DNA from: Artemisia argyi
Taxonomy: Eukaryota; Streptophyta; Magnoliopsida; Asterales; Asteraceae
Assembly: GCA_030686995.1 (NCBI GenBank)
Contig: CM060709.1
Location: 305,982,857 to 306,046,856, forward strand
DNA: 64,000 nucleotides
Direction of reading: 5' to 3'
Shown: piece by piece, positions 37,022 through 46,529 of the stretch
Position numbering within the stretch: position 1 is the stretch's first letter
Layout of the letters: every line of letters starts with the position of its first letter
Program-made: the position numbers and the translations under genes
Notes under the pieces: model-generated
What the model was told of the DNA's origin: nothing
The model's input: the letters and a program-made list of their open reading frames with translations, nothing else
Databases searched by the model: none

Positions 37022-37615
37022 TCAACCGTTTGAAAGTTTTCCAAACACAACTTGGGTCAACTTATCATCAATAAACTCTCTTAGATTCTCCATAACCATG
37101 AACTCAACAAGATAAACTAAGCTTCCTATAAACACATGCAATGGTATTGCCCTAGCAATAATGTTTTCTCCTTTGTATTTTAACTCATCTACCATGATTT
37201 TATTATATTCATTACGCGAGATTATGTTCATTGGGAGAGATGAGTTAAGATAGGCGTTAAAGCTCTTAAATCCGATCTTACAAGGAAATTGCATGTTAAA
37301 TGAACTATGACACTCAATCCTAGTTCTAGGGTCGACATACCTAAGAGGGTTTATTTCCTCTCCCATTCTATCCTCATTAATCACATCACCATCATCAAGA
37401 TCCTCATCGGAGTCTGAATAATAAAAAGGACTAGCCCTACGGTCATCATCATGATCAGACTCTTCTAGCTCAGAATTATTGTCAAAGTGGTAGTTGGGTG
37501 AGAGGTTAGGTGGGTTCTCATTCTCCACTAGAGGGAGTGGGGCTGGCATTTGGAAAATCCTACGACGAAAAACACGAATAACAGGAATCAAATGATCAAT
37601 GTTATTGTTATCCAT
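37022..37615 (-). pseudogene. Gag/protease-region protein of the nested element
   Basis: An open frame of 197 residues with an acidic stretch (about 50-85: ELEESDHDDDRR, DSDEDLDDGD). It is followed by a region resembling the retropepsin part of plant gypsy polyproteins (FNAYLNSSLPMNIISRNEYN, then HVFIGSLVYLVEF, then LTQVVFGK). The place where a protease would have its catalytic DSG/DTG reads LNSS, so activity is unlikely. The assignment to protease is by pattern memory and is tentative. Confidence 0.5.
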
Positions 37616-37782
37616 CGAAATAGTTTACGAACAAAGGACACAAAGAAAAAGATAGACTAAAGAGAAACTAAAAATAAAAATAAAAATAAAATCTTACTAG
37701 AACGGAATCTAGCAAGTAGACCTAATAAAAAGAGATTCTAACCTAGACAATAACTATTCCCCAGGCTGCGGCGCCAAAAACT

Positions 37783-39165
37783 TGATACGTGGGAATCGCA
37801 CCAGGCTTTACCTCTCAAGGGATCTTGAGAAGCTTACAACCCCCACCAGGCAGTGTACCTGATCGTTGTAGTATAGTATAGTGACAAGTACCGGGGGATT
37901 GATCGTTCAGCTAGGAATAGTGTCGCTAGGATTAGAAAACCTAAATACTAGTTCTAAAGGTGAGAGATGATTCTTTTTGTATTTTTATATTTTTTAGAAA
38001 GCAAATAAAAATCTCGGGTTTGAAGGATTTGGGCGGAATTAGTTGCTAGTCAACTAACCCAATACTAAAGATGCAATCAAAATAAAATACTAAATATGAA
38101 AATAAACTAAATTATACTAATGTTGTGAGCAATAAGTGGAGAAAATCTGTTTACTTAGATTTCACTACTCCCTAGACATCTTTTACATGTTAATTACTTG
38201 TTATAGTTGCATGGATGACGGATTGTATTCCTTAATACCATTCATGGGGTATCGCACATAACTCCCCAATTCTATGATCTCTTATCTCCTCCTATACCAT
38301 GCCCAGCACAACCATAGGGATTATAAACAGTGGCTCATGCATTAAATACAACCAATAAAGACCTTAGTGCAATAGGTTCATGTTTCCTAAGATGTTCAAG
38401 CAGGTTACCATTTGGAGATCTACCAGTTTTCTTAAGCCTAACATATAAATTCATTCATCCAAGACAATTATAAACAAGTAATCAACACATAATTAACATC
38501 TAGGTTTCATTAGATCCAAACAAACACAAGATAGATCTAGCCTAGCATGATGGAATTAAGACAAGAACAAGATATAGACAACCAACACATAGACATATTG
38601 ATTGAATTAAAAGAACACTTATCTCAATTACACATGAAAGGTATCAAGGGCTTAGAACCCTTGAAAAACCTGTAAAATTCGCACCAAGTTCGTACTTAGG
38701 GTTTCTCCAAAACTTCTCTCTTTTAATGTGAAAAATTAGAAAACTATATATAGGAAAAGGGGTCTGACGGCGTCAAGACCAAACTTGTGACGCCGTCACC
38801 TCGCCGCCAAAACTCTTCTCGGACTGCCTTGATCTACTTCTGACGCCGTCATGTGTTATGCATTTCCAGGCCGTCATGACTTTTACTCTTGACGCCCTTT
38901 CTTGTGACGCCGTCAAATCTATACTGGGTCGTCATAGAAAATTGCTCTTGACGCCGTCACCTACTGTTCCCAGCAAGGAAAATTAAGACTTTGGCGTTTT
39001 CTTCACTTTTATGCTCCAAAAACGTCTGAATTGCTTCCTTTTCAAGATTTCACTCCCAAAGTACCTAAAATCACAAAAGGAACGATTTAGGGCAATATTT
39101 GATCAAATAAATTAAATTCCGGGCTTAAATGACCCCCTAAAAGTGGTTCATTTTTCGCCTCATCA
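37783..39165 (-). repeat. Full-length LTR of the nested gypsy-like element
   Basis: 1383 bases bounded by TGATACGTGG and CGCCTCATCA. It contains several copies of the word TGACGCCGTCA, itself nearly palindromic, spread through its right third (about 38765-38960). Confidence 0.85.
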
Positions 39166-42100
39166 CCAAGGATACACCATTTGATTTTGAGTTTGAAAAT
39201 GACATGCAGAATGGAAAGGGAGAGTTTGATCAAAGAATGGTTGCAGCTGTTTATCAAGAAATGATGAAAATGTTTAGAGGAAAAGGTGTGGATCAAGCTA
39301 ATGTTGCTAGTTCTTCAAAGCCTCACGCAGGTACATTTTTCTATGGTTGCAAGCCATATAGAGTGTACTCTTTTCATGTGTCCATAAATATACTCTCAAA
39401 GCACTTGTAGTTAGATATAAGAGTTGATTGGATTGTGGATACTGGGGCTTCTGATCATATGTCACCTCATCTTCATTTGTTTTAGTCTATTAGGCTTCTT
39501 AAGAAACCTATTAAGATAAGGTTACCTGATGGGACTAGCAAATGTGTAGAAAAAGTGGGTGATGTCCAAATTAATAAGTATCTAACTTTGCACAATGTCT
39601 TCTATATTCCTGACTTTCAAGTTAATCTTATCTCAGTTGGCAAATTGCTTAAGACACAATGTCTTATAGCTGCTTTCTTCCCTACTATGTTTGTTTTCCA
39701 GGACCCTACAACTAGGAAAGTACATGTAGTTGGAGAAGGTTATAACAATTTGTACATCTGTAAACCATCATCAGAATCATCTGTTCTTCCTCCTTCATTT
39801 AAATTTCCTGTTTTCTCTTCATTTGTTCATAAGGATGTGTCCAAAAATATTGCTTTAGATCTTTTCCATGCTATACTTGGACATACTTCTATGTCCAAGC
39901 TAGTGCATGTTGATAGTTGTAAACATTCAAATGTTTCTCTGTTTGCTTGTGACACTTGTTCTTTAGCTAAACAATCAAGGTTGCCTTTTCCTGTGAGTCA
40001 ATCTAAGTCACTTATAGCTTTTGAGCTAATTCATGTTGACTTATGGGGTCCATATAAATCACCTGCTCTTAATGGGGCACACTACTTCTTCACTATTGTG
40101 GATGATTTCTATAGATGTACTTGGACTTATTTGATTCACACAAAAGATCAAGTTTTGTCCATTCTAACTGATTTCATAGCTTACATTGACAATCATTTCA
40201 AGGCTAAACCTATGTTTCTAAGATCTGATAATGGTACTGAGATAGTGAATAAGGATTGTTTGGCATATCTCAGAAAGTAAGGAATAGTTCACCAAAAGTC
40301 AATGGTGTATACACCACAACAAAATGCCATAGTTGAAAAAAACACAAGCATTTACTTGACACTGCAAGAGCTTTGAAGTTTCATGCCTCTTTGCCTGATA
40401 AGTTTTAGGGGGAGTGTGTATTGACATCTACTTATTTGATTAATAAAATGCCCATGAAAGTATTGGACTGGAAGACTACTTTTGAAATGCTTCATAAAGT
40501 TCCTCCTAGTTATGATCATCTAAGGGTTATAGGCTGTTTATGTTTTGCAACAATCATAAAACCTCATAAAGATAAGTTTGGGCGTAGAAGTGTTAAGTGT
40601 GTGCTACTTGGTTACCCACCTGGTCAAAAAGGATACAAGCTGTATAGTCTTGAGACACATGAAGTATTTTGTAGCAGAGATGTGAATTTTCAAGAGAATG
40701 TTTTTCCTTTCAAAAAGGATGTTGCAATTACTCTACTTTCTCCAACTAATCAACAATGGCCTTCAGAAAAGATTATTGATGATGATTGTTCAAGTTCTAG
40801 TCCTGTTCCAAACAACCCTGCTTCAAGTTCTAGTCCTGTTTCCAGTTCTCATGAAGAAGTTACCAATTCTACTGAACCAAATAACCATGAAGATGTTCCA
40901 CTAGTTGTTCCTACTTATGATGTTCCAATAAATGATTCTATTCCAGTTAGAAGATCATCTAGAACTGCTACACAACCTACATGGCTTAAGGACTTTGTTA
41001 CTACAAAACACATAGCTGGTCATGCTAGAATTGATACACCTAATCAGCTAAGGTATCCATTGTTCAAACAATCAGACTTTGAAGCTTATCCTGATGATTA
41101 TGTGGGTTCTTTGGCTCATGTTTTGGCAACTTTAGAGCCAACTACTTATTCTCAAGCAGTTTCTAATCCAATGTGGGTTGAAGCCATGGATAAGGAGTTG
41201 CATGCTCTTGACATTAATGAAACTTGGGAAGTCACTAAGTTACCAAGTGGTCATAAAGCTATTTCTTCCAAATGGGTGTATAAATTAAATACAATGCAGA
41301 TGGAACAGTGGATAAATACAAAGCTAGACTTGTGATCAGAGGATTTGATCAAAAATAAGGGTTGGATTATAAGCATACATTTTCTCCTGTGGCAAAGGCT
41401 GCAACTATGAGAGTGTTGATTGCCATTGCAACAGCAAAGGGGTGGCCACTACATCAGCTAGATGTTAACAATGCTTTCCTTCATGGCTTTGTGGATGAGG
41501 AAATCTATATGTAGCCTCCTGAAGGCTACATCAAAGCTAAACCAGGTTAAGTTTGCAAGCTTAAAAAATCCCTTTATGGTCTCAAACAAGCATCAAGGCA
41601 GTGGAACCAAGAGCTTTCTAAGTTTATGATCTCTTTGGGTTTCTCACAATCAAAACATGATTATTCCTTTTTTGTTAAATAGAAAGGTGGGTCATTTACA
41701 GTGGCCTTGGTTTATGTAGATGACATTTTGATCACTGGAAATTCTGCACAAGACATTGAAGACACTAAAAAGGCTTTGGATCAAAAGTTTACTATAAAAG
41801 GACTTGGGTCTAGCCAGGTACTTTTTGGGTATTGAATTGTGTAGCATAGAACATGGTACTTATCTTCATCAAAGGAAGTATGTTTTAGATTTACTCAAGG
41901 ATGCTGGATTGACAGCTGCAAAACCTGCATCTTTCCCTTTACCACATAATTTAAAGTTGTCACTTGATAAAGTTAATTTGATAAGTGATCCTGAGTTATA
42001 TAGAAGATTGGTTGGAAGGCTTTTGTATTTGTCAATGACAAGGCCTGACATCTCATATGTTGTTCAACATCTAAGTCAGTTTGTTTCTGCACCAAAGGAG

Positions 42101-42664
42101 CCTCATTTGCAAGCTGCTATGGATATATTAAGATACTTGAAAGATTTCATTAATAAAGGCTTGTTTTATCCTGTTCAAGGCAATTTGAAACTAGCTGAAT
42201 TTTCTGATGCTGACTGGGCATCATGTTTGATGACAAGAAAGTCACTTAGAGGGTATTGCATCTTTTTGGGTCATTCATTGGTGTCTTGGAAGACCAAGAA
42301 GCAAGCCACAGTCTCAAGATCATCCACAGAGGCAGAGTATAGAAGTATGGCTGCAACTACATGTGAATTGGTATGGCTAACCTACTTATAGAAGGATCTA
42401 CATATTCCAATTCAAGTTCCAATTACTTTGTTTTGTGACAACAAGGCTACACAGCAAATAGTAGCAAATCCATTTTACCATGAGAGAACTAAGCATTTGG
42501 ACATAGACTGTCATTTTACAAGAGACAAAGTGCAAGATGGTTTCCTACAAACTACGTACATACCAACTCATTTGCAGTTAGCTGATATCATGACCAAGGC
42601 ATTGGGAGGTTATCAACATTCATTTTTAGCTAACAAGTTGGGCTTTCAAGAAGTTCCAACTTGA
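39166..42664 (+). pseudogene. Copia gag end, protease, integrase, RT and RNase H, broken
   Basis: It continues the interrupted gag (KDTPFDFEFENDMQNGKGEF), then has the protease motif IVDTGASDHM (about 39433-39462). The GAG-pre-integrase and integrase core follow in the frame 39555-40280 (HVDLWGPYKSP, SDNGTE). Reverse transcriptase is spread over several frames ([32 protein letters not shown]), and RNase H lies at 41804-42391 (FSDADWASC, STEAEYRS). In-frame stops occur at about 40280, 41335, 41511, 41549, 41680 and 42391. The conserved catalytic residues are largely present, but no continuous polyprotein is possible. Confidence 0.9.
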
Positions 42665-42672
42665 GGGGAGGC

Positions 42673-42877
42673 TGTAGAATATAAAGTATCAACTTCAGCA
42701 AACTACAAGGACTAGTTTTGTAAATAGTTTAAAAATTAGTTTTGTTAGTTAGCTCCTTCATCCCATGCTCCTTCCTCCCCTGTATATAACCCACTGTATC
42801 TCATTTCACTTTCATAACTTTGTAATCATTTTCTCATTAATAAAGATTACAATTTGCTTCTGCTTCTAAATTTGTTA
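42673..42877 (+). repeat. Right (3') LTR of the plus-strand Copia
   Basis: 205 bases, starting TGTAGAATATAAAG after the purine tract GAGGGGAGGC (42663-42672) and ending AAATTTGTTA. It has a 3-base insertion ('act') relative to the left LTR plus several point changes. Confidence 0.9.
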
Positions 42878-42882
42878 AAGCT

Positions 42883-43591
42883 ACCTAATCGAAACCTACC
42901 ATAACTAGACCTGTTACTAAAAACTAACAATTTCCACCATAGTGTCAAGACTAGTTAATCACGACACCAAGTATCTTCATGCAATACTTGAACTTTGGAC
43001 CTGGAACACCTTTGTGAACGCGTCAACAACATTATCTTCCGTGCCTATCTTCACGACTTCAATCTCTTTAGACTCCACGATTTCCCTGATGAAATGATAC
43101 CTCACGTTGATATGTTTTGTCCTCTCATGAAACATTGCATTTATTGAGAGATGAATTGCCCCCTGATTATGACAATTAACAACCGCTGACCTCAGATTTA
43201 TTCCCAGCTTGATTAGTAGACCTTTGAGCCAAATGCTTTCCTTAACAGCTTTCGTAAGCGCCATATACTCCGCCTTTGTAGTAGATAATGCAACAACATG
43301 CTCAAGAGTTGCTTTCCAAATCACGACACAGCCTTGTACCATAAACATGCACCCGGTTATCGACCTACCCTTATGAGGGTATTTAGCATAATCCGCATCC
43401 ACGACAGCGTGTTTTCCTTGATTTCTACCATATACTATACCTACATCAGCAGTGCCCTTCAAGTACTTCAAAATCTACTTCACTGTCTCCCAGTGGTTTT
43501 TACCTAGATTTGCCAAATACTTGCTCACAATGTTAACAGCGTACGCAACATTCACATATGGGATCTTACTCATTCTTTCCACATCCCAGTC
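42883..43591 (-). pseudogene. Old minus-strand Copia: RT end, RNase H and LTR start
   Basis: On the minus strand this reads ERMSKIPYVNVAYAVN, a stop, then LKYLKGTADVGIVYG, STTKAEYMALTKAVKE, FHERTKHINVRYHFI and VVDAFTKVF, the end of a Copia polyprotein. It is followed by a short spacer and an LTR start TGTTAG at 42929. The 5' part of the element is missing. The fragment begins abruptly at about 43591, directly against the exon 1 copy of the phosphoesterase. Confidence 0.85.
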
Positions 43592-43705
43592 ACTCGACGA
43601 GCAAGTAAAATAAGAAGGCATCCAAAAGGCAAACTTTTCATCGAAAAAGATAGTGAAAGCCCATAGTACGACAAAGAACATAATCAGATTCGGAATCATG
43701 TTCAT
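43592..43705 (-). pseudogene. Second stray copy of phosphoesterase exon 1
   Basis: The minus-strand frame MNMIPNLIMFFVVLWAF runs on through KFAFWMPSYFTCS, which is nearly the same as exon 1 at 23747. It then runs into Copia sequence (SDWDVER) at about 43592 in place of the last few residues and the splice donor. About 200 upstream bases are also shared, so promoter and exon were copied together. Confidence 0.85.
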
Positions 43706-44476
43706 GTTTATGTTTTTTAGTTTTTCTCAAAGTCTTCAGTTTCATGTTTTATGTTTTTTTTAAACTTTTTAGAGATTTGGTCTGATGGTCACTATCTTTT
43801 GACTTTACTATGTTTTCTTCATCTTTACTCATTTTTTCCCTTGCTATTCAGTAACTCTTGTTTTTACTTTATTTGTACTAACTAATTTGCTTACGAAAAA
43901 TGATTTGTGGACTTAAAAAAAAACCTACAAATGTGATTGGTGTATTTCAAAAATAATTGGGGAATATGAGGAGAAAAAAAAAATGTATTTTAAAAATTGA
44001 ATATGTAAATAGGGTAGACATAATTGTAGGTCTAATTAGTGGGCATATTTGTGATTACTCTTTTCTTACCCCAAATGTGTTGTAAAATTACAATATTTTT
44101 AAAAAAAGTTAAGGGACTGTTTAACTGGCGAAAAATTTCCCTTTTTTTTTCAAGAAATTTTTAATATAAAAAGGGAAAAATTGAAAATCCATTTAGTTAT
44201 AATCTTTTCAAATAATTAAAAAAAAGTGAAATTCTGATTCTCTAAGTTTTAGCTAAAAATAAAAACATAAGACTAAGAGATTTATAAAAGAAAAGTTTAT
44301 AAAATAGTTGATTAAGAAGGTAAAACTAGAGATTAATTGGAAAAAAATATCATTAACTAAAACATTGAAATAAAAGCTTGAATTTAATAAGATATGAAAG
44401 AAAATGGATAAAAATTAATACCTTAAAATATCAAAGATTAATACAAAGTTTTACTAATTTAAATAAGTCTAAAATT

Positions 44477-44480
<4 letters not shown>
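43706..44480. other. Copied promoter region and AT-rich spacer
   Basis: 43706-43900 matches the promoter side of the intact gene (23760-23970). The rest is AT-rich with no gene or clear repeat. Confidence 0.55.

Positions 44481-44558
<78 letters not shown>
44481..44558. repeat. (TA)n microsatellite
   Basis: About 39 uninterrupted TA units, directly next to a MITE that has TATATATA on its other side as well. Confidence 0.97.
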
Positions 44559-44561
<3 letters not shown>

Positions 44562-44938
44562 AGACTTTCTTACGAGAACCATCTTATCTGCAAGAACTGA
44601 GAGAACCACAAAAAACATGCATGCACGCATTTTCGTAAGTATCCACATATGTTCTTCAATATCATCATGAACTCATCATCTTTTTTCAGAAAAACCTTAC
44701 ACACGGCCGCAATATTGTCGTTGCACGCCTTATAAGAACGTACATGCACACCTTCAAAGAAAAATTTTGTATTTCCAATTTCTTATCAAATTCTTAAGAG
44801 CAACTATGATTTTTTTTAAACATATGTGTTGTTTTTAGAACATATGTGCAAAAATATAATTATTGAAGGCGTGCATGTATGTTTTTAGTTGTTCTCTCAG
44901 TTCTCGCTAATAAAATGATTCTCGCAAGAAAGTCTCAC
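44559..44938. mobile_element. MITE inserted in a TA tract
   Basis: The left end GGGAGACTTTCTTACGAGAA and the right end TTCTCGCAAGAAAGTCTCAC are inverted copies that continue, imperfectly, for about 70 bases, through GAACTGAGAGAAC and CATGCACGC. TA repeats lie on both sides, as for TA-targeting elements. There is no coding frame. Confidence 0.8.
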
Positions 44939-45082
44939 TATATATATATATATTAATTAGATGTGGTCTCCTCTTTTTTCTCGAATGAAACAACACAACA
45001 ACTATCAAGAAAAGCTATCCTCTTCTCCAAGAAAAGTGGCCCCTACGTCTAGGGGTATTTTCGTAACTTCACTCGGCCAAGC

Positions 45083-45359
45083 TGTGACAACTAGCATTTT
45101 AGGGAGCATTTTTAGTTACTGCATTACGTTTCAAAAACTAGAAAATATTGAATTTCAAATATTCCGTTAAGCTTGTGAGGAATGTATTCATATTTGGAAG
45201 TTATCTTGTGTGTTTATTATGAATTCGTGAAATTTTAAAAGTTATCATTCATCATCATTAAGGCATTAGTCGACTATGGCACTAGAAAACCTAATAAAAT
45301 AAAATAAAAAATAAACAAGCAACGACAACATCTATTTAAATAGACGTGTTTATGATCAG

Positions 45360-45411
<52 letters not shown>

Positions 45412-46529
45412 GTTTTAAAACTAAAGACGAGAGTTACAAAATATTTTGGGGACGATTAACAATTAATACGAGCCAAAAATGTGTGTTATCGGGGAAGTTT
45501 AATAAAATTACATGAATGGTCCCTGTCCTAAAAACCGGTGCCCCTCTATTTGAGTTAAAAAAATGTAATTTGGTCCTTGTGATATTAAATACACAAACAT
45601 AACCTTTGTCCCCATTCATTGTATCATCTAGGGGTGAGCAAACGGACCGGATGGACCAGACCGACCGACAAAACCGACTGGACCGGATCGGACCGACCAC
45701 ATTCGTCCCGGTCCTCGGTCTAGGCTTTTTGGTTAATTCGGTCTTCGGTCCGGTCGGTCTGGTCCGGACCGACCAAAAAACCAAAAAAACTTGCCAAATC
45801 TTGCCTATTTAGACCGGACCGGACCAACCACATTTGATCTTGGTCTCGGTCCTGGTTTTTACCTGAATTCGGTCTTCGGTCTTGTCGGTCCAGTCTGGTC
45901 CCGGACCGATGCTCACCCTTAGTATCATTACCATCTTCACCAAACTCTCTCTCCCTCCTCTCCAAACCCTAGCCGCCGGCTAGAGCCGCCACCACCACCA
46001 CTACACCGCCACCACCATTTGAACCACCATCATCTCCTCTTTCTTTTGATACACTTCACGCGCCCCCAAAGCAACACCCCATCACCTCTTCATTATTTCA
46101 CCGCCATCAATAACCATCACCATCACCATTTACGACCATAAATCGACTAGATCCAAGAGAAGGTAGGTCGCGTTAGACTCAACGCCCGTCAGTCAACGAG
46201 TCAACTCGTGACTCAACTCGTATCAAACTTGATGTTTTTGAATAAATGTTAATGGTTTTCGATGTTTTTAATGTTTTTGATAAATAAAAACGTGAAAACT
46301 AAGATGGTATCATGTTTGTGTGCTTGTGTGTGTCGAGTGTACCCAAACCGTGAGCTAATGCTCAAGGTATTCTTGATGTTTTCTTTCTTGTTGTTGTTGT
46401 TCTTGTTATTATTCTTGTTGTTGATGTTTTGGTTCGGATTTGGATGTGTTTTGATTGGTACAGAATGGTTTTAGCCAAGAATAGGATAGGATTTGGGTTG
46501 TGAATTGGAGTTGGAATATGGGAAAAATA
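45083..46529 (+). repeat. LTR-like sequence, family with 60885 (copy 1)
   Basis: It begins TGTGACAACTAGCATTTTAG, similar to TGTGACAACCGGCAAATTAG at 60885. Later it shares CCCTAGCCGCCG and a Pro/His-codon-like 'caccaccac' run, CGCGCCC and an 'agatcc..gaaggt' stretch (about 45970-46170 against 61640-61850). This looks like one LTR or untranslated leader family in two diverged copies. Copy 1 is interrupted by a hAT MITE and by the 6.6-kb element at 46530. Its right end lies somewhere after 53105 and is not located. A poly-A tract occurs at 45361-45409. Confidence 0.5.
45629..45921. mobile_element. hAT-type MITE rich in GGACCGACC
   Basis: The inverted ends TAGGGGTGAGCA (45629) and TGCTCACCCTTA (45910-45921) are flanked by GTATCATC (45621-45628) and GTATCATT (45922-45929), an 8-bp target duplication with one change. 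The interior is made of GGACCGGACC/GGTCGGTC words and can fold strongly. Confidence 0.85.

Larger units (their letters stand above)
34211..39165 (-). mobile_element. Nested non-autonomous gypsy-like LTR element
   Basis: LTRs are 34211-34529 (319 bases, internally deleted) and 37783-39165 (1383 bases), starting TGATACGTGG and ending CGCCTCATCA on the plus strand. The flanks CCTAG (34206-34210) and CCAAG (39166-39170) are a 5-bp target duplication with one later change. On the minus strand TTTTTGGCGCCGCAGCC follows the LTR, the tRNA-Asp-type primer site used by Athila/Tat-like gypsy elements, which sets the orientation. The 3.25-kb interior carries only one coding remnant, so it needs help from other elements. 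Confidence 0.85.
31921..42877 (+). mobile_element. Ty1/Copia LTR retrotransposon, decayed, with nested insertions
   Basis: Bounded by LTRs of 202 and 205 bases (31921-32122, 42673-42877) and an exact 5-bp target duplication AAGCT (31916-31920, 42878-42882). The primer-binding site TGGTATCA starts right after the left LTR (32123), fitting initiator tRNA-Met. A purine tract GAGGGGAGGC precedes the right LTR. Domain order is gag, protease, integrase, reverse transcriptase, RNase H, which is Copia. Without the solo LTR at 32300-33223 and the gypsy-like element at 34211-39165 the length is about 5.07 kb, normal for Copia. Stop codons and frameshifts occur in every domain, so it is not autonomous. 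Confidence 0.93.
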
